This document shows, one piece after another, positions 25,234-37,969 of a DNA stretch of 64,000 nt. Each line of letters opens with the position of its first letter. Position 1 is the stretch's first letter. Position numbers and translations under genes: made by a program. The notes beneath the pieces were generated by a model, which saw only the letters and a list, made by a program, of their open reading frames with translations, searched no databases and had not been told where the DNA came from. Source of the stretch: Heliocidaris tuberculata (Eukaryota > Echinodermata > Echinoidea > Camarodonta > Echinometridae); contig CM046851.1 of NCBI GenBank assembly GCA_025618425.1, positions 8,379,610-8,443,609 of the forward strand, written 5' to 3'.

Positions 25234-25334
25234 TTCGTTTTTCCGCTGACGTCATTGAATAGTTCATTTTTTCCCCATCACCAGAGGGGAAAAAAAATGA
25301 ACTATTCGATGACGTCAGCGGGAAAAAACCCGAA
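25234..25334. repeat. Long hairpin with two TGACGTCA octamers
   Basis: Arms of about 45 bp pair almost perfectly around the short loop 'atcaccaga'. Each arm carries the palindromic cAMP-response-type octamer TGACGTCA and 'aatagttcatttttt' or its complement. A run of about 27 C follows directly. Confidence 0.85.
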
Positions 25335-25664
25335 ATATTCATTTTCCCGATCCCCCCCCCCCCCCCCCCCCCCCCCCCATATAAGCAGCTGCTCAGCCTA
25401 CATTGTGACGACATTCATTTGCGCGTATCTATCGTTTTAGGCATGCGTAATGATGTCATCATTACGCGTTTGATATCCACGCAAATTCACCCCTTCTTCA
25501 AACTGTTTGTGTATATTTATACGTGTGCGGTCTATAATTACCTACAGTGCAGATGATCAAGTAGATGAGTAGAATTAAAGCTCACAGACAGTCTCGGTAG
25601 CAAAAACATACTGGCAAGAAACTTATCTAACATTGTCACATACTATTCTCCTTTTATCATAAGA

Positions 25665-26060
25665 CACATGTACGAGATCATTTAACATTCCATTCACGAT
25701 TTCGAACAAATTTTAGTGTAAATACCTGTAAAAAGCGCTTGGTAACGGCTTTTCACTGCCTCACGCTAAGACCATATCCACCCGAAGGTTCCCCGCACAA
25801 TAAACCCAGCGCTTCGCACTGTGTGTAGCGTATTCTATAACACACAGCAATCCCCATGTGCGTAATGTGTGTGGCCGTTGTTTGAATTTACATCCCCTCT
25901 TTTTTGGGCAGGGATTTTTATTACTTTTCACCTCTCATTCGATAAATATTTCACTTGAGGAGGAAAAAACTTCACAGCATCTTAGTTATGTTAGTACCCT
26001 GCTATTTATTAAGTAAAATCAAAGAAATCTCACGAAAAGTTATTGAGAGCTTCCCAAAAC
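25665..26060. repeat. Old dispersed repeat, copy 2
   Basis: Matches 7925-8275 in order and orientation, with many substitutions. Confidence 0.6.
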
Positions 26061-26112
26061 TATGGTTACCTTTAAGCTTTTGTTCAAGATGACGGATATA
26101 AAACAAAATTAA

Positions 26113-26802
26113 TATACAATGACTCATTCTCGGAACAAGCTAAAACTATTCGCACTCAAGAATACCAAATAGTTCTATTCTCCCTCGGGCCCTCGGGAGA
26201 ATAGTATACAAATATTGACTGCTCATGAGGATATCACTCCCAAGGTGGTGTTCATACCGGCCCTAATGATAGAAGGGCCGGTATGAACACCACCGAGGGA
26301 GCGATAATTTCCATCACCATTCGATTACAAAGCAGTCCATATTTGTTTTATATACCTCATCCTTTTTATTGATTCAGTTGCTAAGTCACTCGCCATGTTG
26401 AATTCTTACGCGCTGCGCGTATATTGAACGCAGTCACGTAGCCTACAACTCGCGAAAGCGCTCTTAAAACCTGAACCAAATTTTGTGTACGCACGTGTGT
26501 GCAAAAGTCGCGGAGGGGTTACGCGTTCTATGACAGGGTTTTGGCCTTCTATCATTTGACCTTAGGTCAATTGGTAGAACGCCAAAACCTATGGCCAAAA
26601 CCCTCTGACGCAATGATAGATATCGAGATGCGCCGTGTCATGTGATATAGTTTTGACCAATCAGTGAATAAGAATCTATGTATATGAGGTATATAATACA
26701 ATTTGGTGTTCCTTCGATGCGATGGCCCGAGGGAGAATAGTACTATTTGGTGTTCTTGAGTGCGAATAGTTTTAGCCAGATCCTCGAGTGCCATTGTATA
26801 TT
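26113..26802. mobile_element. Fold-back element, about 690 bp, arms of about 85 bp
   Basis: The left arm (26113-26198) begins ATACAATG and has 'aactattcgcactcaagaa' and 'attctccctcgggc'. The right arm (about 26720-26802) has the inverse ('gcccgagggagaatagt', 'ttcttgagtgcgaatagttt') and ends CCATTGTAT. Internal hairpins occur at 26243-26294 and about 26530-26606. No coding. Confidence 0.8.
26243..26294. repeat. Perfect hairpin, 21-bp arms and 9-nt loop
   Basis: GGTGGTGTTCATACCGGCCCT is followed by a 9-nt spacer and its exact inverse complement. It lies within the 26113-26802 fold-back element. Confidence 0.85.
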
Positions 26803-26807
26803 TGTAT

Positions 26808-26892
26808 ACTATTCATAAGGACCGCTATTCATAACGCGTGTTAAATGAATAGCGGTTTTCTATGAATAAACGGTCCTTATGAATAGCGAGTG
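26808..26892. repeat. Palindromic 'gctattcat' repeat, copy 3 (short)
   Basis: One fold of the unit ('aaggaccgctattcataacg', 'aatgaatagcggttttc') sits immediately next to the 26113 fold-back element. Confidence 0.75.
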
Positions 26893-26999
26893 GACCCCGC
26901 TGTCACACGGGGTTCAAGTTCGCTTTATTTCATATTCACATTTCACATTTCATTTTTAATACATATTGTCGGTTTGTTTACAAGAAATAATGATAAAAA

Positions 27000-29900
27000 T
27001 AATAGTGTTTATTCAATAAAGTAAATCCTGGGCAAAGTTAATCAATGCCTTTAAATTATATATTATATACATAAAAAATATATCACTTTGGACTACTTGT
27101 CGTAACTTGTAAAGAATGACTAACAAACTTGGAAATGAGGATTATGAAGGAGCCTATAAAGTAAAAGCAAAACTTGTTGGTTATAGGCTCCAGAGAGTAA
27201 CAAAATATAAGTCTTACAAGGTTGTGAGAATGAACAAGAAACAGTTGAAGATAAGTTTAAGGAAAAACAACTACATGTATTATTAAAAGTTTCATCAAAT
27301 GTGAATGGATAATCAGCGAAGGATAATTAAGTGCAAATAAAAAAAAAAAGTATGGATTTAAGCACGGAAAAGCAAAGTAAAAAAAAAAAAAAAAAAAAAG
27401 TTGATGGTTTAACCCTGTCTAAATACACTCATGTGTAGGATTGCCAATTCAAAGAGTGCACAGATCGCTTTGGAGGGCACAAACGAATTAATGAGATAAT
27501 GAAAGAGAACAAGAGATATACAGAAACAGAGATAGATAGATAGATAGAGAGAGAGATAGGGAGAGAAAGAGAATGGAGAGGGAAAGATAGTGAGGAGGTA
27601 AACATGGTAAAGAGAGAGAGGGAGTGGGAAGAGAGAGAGAGAGATGAAGTGTCGCTGAAAATTAAATATTCTATATGCGTCTTTGGCGTACAATGGTTCA
27701 TTTCGTTCATTTCCGCATGGAATTTGGATTTGTACAAGCTCAAAGGAAGTAGAAGTTCCGTGTGCCATTTTTTTAGTGAACTTTTTTTTGTCGAGTGCCT
27801 TGTAACGAACTCCACGCAGTACAAGTCACTGTATTTCATATGCCAGAATGAACATTACGTAGCCTAGATAATACGTCAGACAAGCCAAAATATTTGTCCC
27901 GACATTTAGCACATAAAAAATAGCACTGTCATTGTCATTGTCATTGTCATTGTCATGCATTGCATGTCAGCCAGAATAAAATTGATTTCTAGTTTCTCGT
28001 CCCCGACCTCTTTCTCCTTTTCAGCTCGCCTAAATTATTTTGTTGTTTGATATGTTTTATTCGACATGAAGTAAAGAAGAATCTGATGAAACCTAGACAA
28101 TAAGAATAACAAAAATCCTCCAGTGCAGTTTCAACTTGTTATGAGCCTGGTAATGCAGAGACACATGAAATCTTTAATGTATCAAAGATATGGTGTTGAA
28201 ATTGACCAAATACCATTTGTGTGTGCGGGAAAAATATCAAATAAATGTACATGTATAAAAAAAAAAAACATGGAACCTATTCCTTTATTGAAAAATCCGG
28301 ACGATGTCGATCGAGAAACTATACGATTCAGTTCTACTTGGCCTTATAGTATGCATTTTTCAATTCAATGACGTGTAAACGTAAACGTAATAGTTCGCTC
28401 CGAGGCAAACATTGATCGAAAGCATTACAAATATGGCCTATTTTGTTAATGGTTACTCATCCGTGTACTCAGAAAAAAGGTACTCTGGTGAGCCATGTGA
28501 TGCAATCTCACTGAAGCCCCATGCAATGGCTCAGATATATGAGTTCTAATAGAGATGATTCTCCTATAAATCCACAAGTCGCTGTTCGGTGTATGTACAT
28601 CAAAGCTTGAAACAATACGTGCATATATACACAAATCAAGAATCTCATAGTGTTGGACTCTTGGAACTTTGCAAGATCTTTTTGTAATCTGATTTCTGAA
28701 CAAATACAACTCGAGCCTAAGTTTGTTGGCAGTCTAGACAAGAGAGACCGGCAATTACACAGGTTAAAGCTAGATCGCTAGAGGTAAGCCGTATTTATGT
28801 TTTCGTAGACCTACATGATTTAAAGTGATTTGGTAACTTTGTAGAAGGCTTTATAAATTTTAGCTGCCTGGCCTTACATGCTATCAGTGTATGCAATATG
28901 GTGTAAAAATGAAGGGTCCGCTCGCTATTCATAGGAACTGCTATGCATAGAAAACCGCTATTCATTTAACACGCGCTATGAATAGCGGTCCTTATGAGTA
29001 GTTATGAATAGTGGTCCTTATGAATGGATGTCCTTATGAATAGCCAGGAAATTTCAGAAGGACCGCTATTCGTACAAAACCGCTATTCATTTAGTTACGC
29101 GTTATGGATAGCGGTCCTTATGAAAAAGTGGTCCTTATGAATAGCGGTCCTTATGACTAGCGAGGTTACCCCAAAATGAAGCCCAGGAAAAAAAAAAAAG
29201 AAGCACTTCAAAATCATCATGTGCTTCGCAAAAGTAGACATATATGCAAGTAACGGAAATGCCAGACTCATTTCCCCCCATATACTCAATGTTAGACTAA
29301 AGCGTATGTGCTGGATCCAGTGTCCGAACACTTTTCAGAAAATAAACGACGGCAAATTAAATATCAAACGAATATATGACCATACGCTGCCGTAAATGGG
29401 AGTATTCAGTCATAGATCTTAATAATAGCATTATATATTTGAAAACCTTTCTATGCCTGGCTATTTATTTATCCTTCTGAACATCATTATACAAGACAGA
29501 TATCAAAATTCAACAATTTATTAAATCAAGTCTCCACAAAGTTCAGAATGAGGCTCATTCTGAAGCTCACAATAATCTTGCAAAATTATGTTTTTTATTA
29601 ACATGGAATGTTTTACTCAAGTCTTTTTTTCCAGTAATATATAGTATTCGGCCCCCTCTGGCTTAAAAAAAAGGGGGCGGCCGATTCGCCCCCCCCCCTG
29701 GATCCGCCCCTGAAAAATGTGGCTAGAACATGACCTTATGTGATTTCTTAACTTGTGATGTTGACTTTATGTGATTTGTTCCCCGAAAGAGAAGAATTTT
29801 TCAAAATATCAATATAAAGTGCGTGAATCCTCGAAAACTTGGGATTATTCTATTTGAAATTTTTGTTGAAAAGTGAATTGTATCTAACAGTGTCGTTGAC

Positions 29901-30380
29901 GCTAAATATAAAAATGTTTTAGTTCTTGTCCTGACCTTCAAGTTCCTAATTTTTTTTTTCTTTTTCATTGGGTTTAGACAATATTGACCTTAGCATCTTT
30001 TTCTCATTCTACTTCGCCAATGCACCACTATAGAGCGGGAAAGAGAGAGAGAGAGAGAGAGAGGATGACGCCTTCTCTTCATAATTCCTGATTTTCAGTA
30101 CATAATTATCAGCAGAGTGGACCATTTGTCCACCACTTAACCGAAAGACGAATATAATCCAGGACCAGGACCGATGGAAAATTTGCAATAATGTATCAGC
30201 AACTTTTAACATCTTAGGAGAGTCTTTAGATTTGTCGACATACTCACAGAAGAGGGATCTTTTTTCATCATTTCTTTTTTTTATTCTTCAAATGTTTCTA
30301 AATTTTCATTTTTTGTCTCTGTTTACCCAATTTTTGCTCAAGTGCTTTCAGAGAGGGGACATTTAGGCCTACACTCTTTC
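27000..30380. other. Intergenic stretch before P450 copy C
   Basis: No exon recognised. It holds GA-rich simple repeats (27530-27650), a 'gtcatt' tandem (27925-27955), the palindromic repeat at 28920-29163, a 'ctggatccgcccctg' repeat end at about 29697, and GA at 30038-30062. The promoter of copy C should be in the last part, but no clear TATA element was identified. Confidence 0.5.
28920..29163. repeat. Palindromic 'gctattcat' repeat, copy 4
   Basis: The longest copy has at least eight 'atagcggtcctta'-type units in both orientations. Confidence 0.75.
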
Positions 30381-30391
30381 GGCAACTAGTC

Positions 30392-30601
30392 ATGGAAAAC
30401 CTCAGAAATACTGACATTTCATACCCCCTGGTGACGGTAGCCATTGCGCTGCTGGTTGCGTGGTTTGTTAGACGACTCGTGACTCGACCCAAAAACCTTC
30501 CACCGGGACCTACCGGGATCCCTCACTTGAGTGTAGCCTGGCAGTTATTCAGGTATATGAACATGATTTAGTTTGGAATAATGGGGAAAGGATAAGAGAG
30601 A

Positions 30602-30639
<38 letters not shown>

Positions 30640-33600
30640 GGTGGGAAGGGGGGGGGGGAGAGGGGGGATGGAGGGTAACAAAACTCTTAAATTTTTTTTT
30701 AAAACTCGTTGACTACTGAATTTTCTAATGCCCATTGACTTAATAAAGGGATAACACGGTTCCCGTGGGTAATGGGTTAATAAATTTTAATTATTTCCTT
30801 TTGAGTTTGATGACGTATCTTCTCTCAGTCTATCATCATAATTATGAATTTATTTTTCATCACAACCAGATCTCTTTTCCTTTCCTCTTTATAACTCTCT
30901 TCTTTTTCTTCTGTCCTAGCTCCAGCTTCATAAACGTCTGCATTGTTTGTCTCGAACTATGTTTCCCCCATAACTCCATTTTTATGCGATTTCAATGGGA
31001 TCCAATACAATGTACTTTGGTTATCATATCTTTTTCCTAAGTTCATCAACATCATCTTTACTGTTTCTCATTAGTCTGCTCCCTTCCTTCCTAATCAAAG
31101 GTATGAAACCATGCTTATCTCACTTTATCTCAAGTTCTCTGTTTGCTCTCGATCTTCACATTTTCCAGAGCCAAATCAGACCCCCTTGCTCTCTTCTCGT
31201 CATGGGCCGATCGGTACGGTGATGTCGTATCCTTCAGACTTGGTCCTGTGACCGTGGTGCTGCTAAACTCCTACAAAGCCATCGTAGAGGCCTTCCAACA
31301 TCCCGACCTTAACGACCGACCGAAGAGCTTGATAGTGGAGGAAGTCATTGGTGTCGGAAACAATGGTAATGTCTAGGAATTAATGGCATTATATTATGGG
31401 CTTTAAAAATAAAGGGGTAATATACGAACGAAGCAAATTCGGTTCTAACACCTCGGTCACACGTACGAGACCTACAAGAAACAAAAACAAGCAACGTTAC
31501 CCCGAACGGCAAATAATCGATCCATTTAGAGCCGGTGTGGAGTCGGTGTGGAGTTGGTGTGGAGCCGGTTTGGCGGTGTGACTGTGGTATACCTTTCTAC
31601 TGCTATTGTCTTGCACTTCTGTTTACGCGGAGGGGGAGGGGGGGGGGGGGGGGAGGGTAGACCGAGAGGGTCAAACAGAATGAAGAAAAATGGTGTGATT
31701 TATGATTGCAGGGGCAACATACCCCGCCAAAAAAAGAAAGAAAAGAAAACAACAAAACCCAAACCAAACCAAACCAAACCAAACCAAACCAAACCAAACC
31801 AAAACAAACCAAAACAAAACAAAACAAAACAAAATAAAACAAACAATATAACAAAACACAACCAACAACAACAACAAACAAACAAACAAACAACAACAAC
31901 AACAAAAACAAAATATCGCTTCCACGCCAATTGGGCGGGGGTGCCTTTGAATACCCTTGTAAATTTCACGTCTTGTCGATCAATTCCTGCATGCGCCACT
32001 GGTAACCGATAACTATACTGACTGAATGAAGTTATTGGATCGTATATACAGAGGAGAGACCAAGCTCTCTTGACCCATGTATTACCGGCAACAGCTAAGA
32101 TTATATCTGATGACTTTATCGAGTTGATAGCCCTCGTAGAGCTTGGATCAAGACGAAATATCTCGTAAACATGGTGAAATGTAATGTTTATGTCAATTTA
32201 TGTTCACAGTTCTATAATACAATTCCATAATACGATTCCACAATACTTGGTAACGTATTGGATATATACCTTTGACTTGCACACAATTATGTTCTCCTTC
32301 AGGACTCGTTCTTTCAAACGGAGAAGTCTGGAAAGAACAGCGGAAGTTCACCCATTCTGTCTTTCGCAGTCTCGGGGTAGGCAAGAAGAGCTATGAAGAC
32401 ACTGTCTTAGCCGAGATGGATCAGCTTAAAGCAGCCATCGAGGAACAGAAAGGAACTGCCTTTGATCCCAGTGTCATCCTTGGACACGCGATAGCCAACA
32501 TCATTTGTTCAGTCGTATTTGGGACGCAGTATAAGTACACCGACACGGATTTTCAGAGGGTATGTCAGAAAGAAGCATGGAAGCGTGTTGCAAATTTAAG
32601 GTGGTGAAACTTAATGTTTGGACAGAAAAATACAACGCTGAGAAAAACACTCCCACAGGGAAATTCTACAATATCAAAAGAAAATTATTAGTGAATTATG
32701 TTTGCTATAGTGGCCTATATTCAGTATATACAAGTATTTTCATTATTTCGATATTCCTAGATTAGAAAAACTTTTGTACCCGATGGCTTTCCCAATCATC
32801 TTTTTTAATGTTACAACCCTTAAATATCTGTCCGTGTTCTTTTATCTATCTTCCTTCCGTACCCTCCTGTCTGTCTGACTCTCTTTCCATCTTTTGGTAT
32901 TTTTGTTTCTTCCCGTAATCCTATACCTACCGTATTTCTCAACCCTCCTCATTTTTCTCCTTGTCCTCCTTTTGTCCTCCTTTATCTTCCATTGTATGAG
33001 AAATTCATGTCGTTCATCCATCCATTTCACCTTCTCACATCTTTTATTATATCTCCCATTACCCAGATTCTGCATCTTATCAACACCAACATCAGGCTAG
33101 TAGGCGGTGGAGGGGCTCTTGCTTTCATGCCCATACCCGGTATGTCAAAAATTCCCTTCGGTCCTCCGAAGACTATGGTGGACAACATTCGGGAGACAAA
33201 TACCTTCCTTGTGAACCAGATCCAGAGCCATATCAAGAATCTGGATCCTGAAAACCCGAGAGATTTCATTGACATGTACTTGAATAAAATGGCAGAAACA
33301 AAGGTATAGGATTGGGCAGTGGCGTACCCAGGATTTTTTACAGGGGGAGCAAATTTTGTCAACTGTCAAATTCTGCTTGGAGGGGGACCCGTATTTTTTT
33401 TCTTCTAGCCAGCCCTCATAAACTCGCTCAGTTGGGGGGGGGGGGGGGGGGGGGGGTTATCAGACGTTTTGCTCCATGATTCTCTGACAAGCAAAAAAAA
33501 AAAAAAAAAAGTACAATTTTTTTCCCTGTCAAATGTTGTCAGGGGGGCACTCTGCCCCCATGCCCCCTCCCTTGGGTACGCTAGTGGGATTGGGATATCC

Positions 33601-36600
33601 CTACATCAGCGTTTTTCAAAGTATCAGTTTTATTTTTGTTCTCTCGCTTCGCGATCTTGCAACAATGTAGAAACACGAAAGTTCAAAAGGCGTCAACCCT
33701 CATTGCAAAAATATGTCCGTATGCCTATATTAAACGAATCTTCTGTGATGCATGTGGGACTGGGGTGACGCGAAACTTTTTATTTCTTAAAAGGATGCCG
33801 TGACTAGAAAAAGGTTGAAAAACGCTGCCCTACCTCTATGACGTATCGTTATTTTGTCACATGTTTTTAAGCAATGAATGGGAGAATGACAATTCATAAG
33901 CTCCTTTAATCTCTATTAATGCCATGTTGTTTTGCAACAAATTTATAAATCTGTGCATGAAAGCATCACGGAATCTTTCAATAACCTCATTAGTTGATAG
34001 CTTAGTGATTCGAAGGATTTTTGGCTTTTTGTTGGATGTAACATACAAAATATTCTCCGTTACCGACGTACTTTTAATCTTGAAGCCTTGCTCGAGCAAA
34101 GGGATGTCATATCTCAAAATTTCATAAGTGTATTCATAGCGAATGCTCTACCAGACCTTATAAAATTTATCTTAATGATATAGCCATCCGTCTGTCAGTA
34201 GAATACCTGTAATGTTGTTGTCGTTCTTTTTACCTATAAAGGGTACAGGTTCGTCTTTTGACGACATGAACCTGTCAGCAAGTATTACCGATCTCTTCTT
34301 CGCTGGCATGGAAACGACGACCACCACCCTCAAGTGGTGTCTCCTCTACATGATGGCCTACCCCGAGGTCCAGTCACGTGTCCAGGCCGAGATCGATCAG
34401 GTTGTTGGCAGAGAACGACTCCCCCGATTAGACGATCGGAATTATCTTCCTTACACCAATGCCGTTCTGCTTGAGGTAATTATTGTCCTGTCAATGAAGG
34501 TTAATAATCCAAAACGCTTTGGAAGCTTACAGAGACATTGATAAATATGTGAAATGCACTTTACAAGAACTGCGTGTTATTATTATTATCATGATGATGG
34601 TTATGATGACGATGATGATGATGATGGTTATGATGATGATGATGATGATTTTGATGATGATGATGATGATGTTGATGATTTTGATGATGATGATGCTGAT
34701 GTCGATGATAATTTTGATGATGATGGTGGTGATGATGATGATGATGCTGATGTTTATGATGACGATGGTGTTGATGATTTTGATGATGATGGTGATGATG
34801 ATGCTGATGTTTATGATGACGATGAAGTTGATGACGATGTTGATGATGACGATGGTGATCGTAAATGGCTAGGATGATGATAGTGAGGAAGATCCTGATG
34901 AAGGCGTAGATAATGATGCGAAATATATATGAGCCGTTTAGAATATCTCCGAGATTAAGTGTGTTGGAGACTCCCGCTGCAGCATTGGTTAGAAGGACTC
35001 ATTAATGACTTCGTATGCCATCAAAATCTTTTTTTTTTTAAATGTCACTTAGAATCACAAGTGGTGTTTGTTTTAATGATGACTACAAGATAAAGACTCA
35101 TTAAAAGTTTACAACTCGTTGGACTTTGGTTACTGCTCGAATGCCCGATATTTCAAAGCTTCATTTTAAATACCTTTGTTTGTTTGCTACATAAATGCTC
35201 TTTTTCCATAATTGCCCCGTAATGACCCGTAACTCTGAATCCACGATAAAGTTATTAAAAGTATTGTCTGCACTGTTCCTTTTGCAATCACTATTTAAAC
35301 GATATCAATCGTTCATTTCTGTACCAGTCACTGACTCGTAAGCAAATAATGCCTCTTGTGAGGAGGACTTTAATCTTTTTTTTTTCCATTTTTTTTGGTT
35401 TTTTTTGACGCATCAATTGACGACCCTTAATAAAAAAAAATTTAAGACAAAGTAACCATAAGACTATGGAAGGTTCGATCAAACGAACATTTAGATTAAG
35501 CTGAGGTAACTAAGTGCAAATCCGTCTTTTGATTTTAGGTACAGCGTAAGGGTGTCGTTGCCCCACTTGGTGTACCCCACGTAGCAGCCGCTGACACCCA
35601 GTTCCGAGGTTACACCATACCGAAGGGCGCCACCATTTTGTCCAACATCTGGAACGTGCTGAACAGTAATGAACTCTGGAAGGATTCTGAAGCGTTCAAA
35701 CCGGAAAGGTTTCTGAACGAAGACGGGAAGCTGATGAAGAGAGAAGAACTTATCTTCTTCAGTGCGGGTATGTTTTACTATCTCAATTTATTAATTGACA
35801 AAACATATAATTGGATCTGGTTTGAATGATTATTTCATTTCCAAACGTCAATACCGAAGATAAGATTTTTACGACGTATTTTATAATGCATCGTTGAAGA
35901 CTACTCCAAAGTAAATGTCCATGTATGGAATGCATATGAATTATGCAAATGGGTTTACTTATCACAATAAACATTTGGGTGTTGCCACTCACTATCCACC
36001 TCCTCCCCTCTCTTTCTTTCTCTCTCTCTCTCTCTCTCTCTCTCCCTATATCTTATTCATGTTTGCATTAACTATCGTCCTTTTTCAAATATATATCTTT
36101 TTGTGTCTCCTCACCCGGACTTTGTCTCTCTCTACCTGAACTCATCCATAATCATCTCGGTTTCTTTTTCTTCACTCCGCCTCCGCCTCCGCCTCCCCCC
36201 CCCCCCCCCTCTCTCTCTCTCTCCCTCTCTCCTTTCCTCTCTCCTTTCCTCTCTCTTCCACCCTCTCTTTCTTCCTGTCTTTTATTTATGTTTGTGTTCC
36301 CTGATGGCTCATTTTTCAATTTTTTTTTTCTGGCTCTTCTCATTGTAATTGTATCTCATATATCGCTCTCCACTTAAATTACGTCGGGGTTTTCTTCAAT
36401 CCGTCTCTTTCTCTGTCAGGTCGTCGTATGTGTCTTGGAGAGCAACTTGCCCGGATGGAGACGTTCCTTGGTTTTACGAGTCTTCTTCACAGATTCACCT
36501 TCAAGAAACCAGACAACTCACCACCATTGTCTTTCAAAGGAGTCCTGGGAATCACAAATAATACACAGCCGTACATAATTTGTGCTATTCCTAGAGACTG

Positions 36601-36601
36601 A
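30392..36601 (+). CDS. Cytochrome P450 monooxygenase, CYP2 clan, copy C (intact, 498 aa)
   Basis: Seven exons with GT-AG borders join in frame: 30392-30552, 31169-31365, 32303-32559, 33067-33303, 34242-34475, 35539-35767 and 36420-36601 (stop TGA). They total 1497 nt, encoding 498 residues, the usual size of a microsomal P450. Order along the protein: N-terminal anchor (PLVTVAIALLVAWFV, residues about 12-26), hinge KNLPPGPTGIP, C-helix WKEQRKF, I-helix FFAGMETTTTT, ExxR as EVQR across the exon 5/6 junction, FKPERF, and the heme-cysteine signature FSAGRRMCLG across the exon 6/7 junction. As a P450 it should oxidise a small lipophilic substrate using electrons from NADPH-P450 reductase at the ER. 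The substrate cannot be read from sequence. The start is the ATG just before the anchor, matching copy B. It is the only copy of the three with every exon usable. Assignment to the CYP2 clan is firm; the subfamily is not assigned. Confidence 0.93.
33316..33587. mobile_element. MITE-like element, ends AGTGGCGTACCCAGG / CTTGGGTACGCTAGTGG
   Basis: Inverse ends bracket a G-rich interior with runs of about 23 G and 18 A. Lies in intron 4 of P450 copy C. Confidence 0.65.
34573..34862. repeat. (GAT)n imperfect microsatellite
   Basis: GATGAT with GTT/GCT variants in intron 5 of P450 copy C. Confidence 0.9.
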
Positions 36602-37640
36602 AAATATAGCAACATCGTTTAAAAACATATAATCAGATCTTCCATTCGTTGCCGCAATATTCCAATCATTTTATTTTGTTGCAGAAGTCGCGATGAATTG
36701 CAATTTACTGTACTTCCCCCGCAACAAATGTTAATCTGTACTGTATTTCAGCATATTCAACTAACAATTCAGCCTATAATTGGCAGTTGTTATAATCACA
36801 GTTGCACAATGATATCATCTGATTATTACATGTGATTATTTTATTGTCATTATTGTCATTATTGTCATTTTGTCAGTTTTTGTTGATTATATAACTTTTG
36901 TATTAACGTAATTTCTTGATTTTTTGTGCGCATTATTATCATTATTATCATCATCATCATTACAATTATTATATTGATTATTTACAAAGTTAACGCAATT
37001 AAGGAGCAAGTACATGTACCTTCTATGGTTACTTGAAAAATACTTGTTACAAAAGAACTGACCGTGAATAACCAACTTTAATACATCACAGAGTCTCACA
37101 TAAATCGAATTTACGTGCATGATATTTGGAATACGCATATATCAATTTTACACAAATGATAGTTAGAACAAAGAAGACAAACAGGTCTTCGTCAATGCAT
37201 AATCTTATAACAAAACGAAACCAGAATTAATAATTTTGCTAACCTAGGGCAAATCCTGTTAATGAATACAAAAATATCACATTGCGAGTTTAGGCTAAGA
37301 TATACAGACAAAAAAAATTTTTCATTATAGACGTGTGATTTAAAAAACGAAATTAAAGTCAACTCGTAAAATCGACAACAAACACCAACAGAAATGGGTC
37401 GTCATTCAGGATTATATATGTGTAGTTTCCTGTGGACATGGTGGACGTGCGTAATCTTTCGCTCAATTGTTTCCTGTGGGAAACCGTAAAGGGGATTTCT
37501 AACATGTGGTGTAAAATATGCAATGAAAGTAAAGGAAATGAAAGTTTCATATTTATGTAGGATAGGCTATAAGGTACAATAAGCTACTGAAATGCTATAT
37601 GAATTGTTGGATGAAATAAAAAATAATGAAGATATTGATT
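36602..37640 (+). other. Probable 3' UTR of P450 copy C
   Basis: The kilobase after the copy C stop codon has no further coding exon. An AATAAA hexamer lies at 37615-37620 and is a candidate polyadenylation signal. A short (ATT/ATC) microsatellite lies at about 36930-36980. The extent is inferred from the hexamer only. Confidence 0.35.
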
Positions 37641-37819
37641 TTCTGTGTGTATGTACTCTTTGTCATTTGTGGGCAATTTGACCAATTTTTTTGATAGTGT
37701 TGGAATTCTATAGATTCATGTATTTTCTTATTTTTTCCTCTTTATTTTGATATTTGGTATTTTGATGATTGACAATGTTGTTGTTGTTGTTGCACGCCTC
37801 TTAAGCGAAATATGTTCAG

Positions 37820-37964
37820 GGGCCCGTTGCACAAAACTTGCGTTTAATCGCAAATCAAAAAAATCAATTGCAACTTTATTTTCAGCCAATCAGAAGTGCG
37901 CATTTAGGACTTGCGTTTGATTTTTAGGAGTTGCGATTAAACGCAAGTTTTGTGCAACGGGCCC
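37820..37964. mobile_element. 145-bp palindromic MITE, TIR GGGCCCGTTGCACAAAAC
   Basis: Inverted ends of about 35 bp (GGGCCCGTTGCACAAAACTT) are flanked by direct CAG (37817-37819, 37965-37967). Its centre is not coding. Confidence 0.85.
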
Positions 37965-37969
37965 CAGAT

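Noticed and set aside
27409..27867. Ser/Leu-rich open frames on both strands
   Set aside because: Much of the length comes from GA/CT simple repeats, and no homology is recognisable.
31548..32012. 154-codon frame with KPNQTKPNQTK repeats and its minus-strand shadows
   Set aside because: It is produced by the AACCAAACC/AACAAA simple repeat in intron 2 of P450 copy C.
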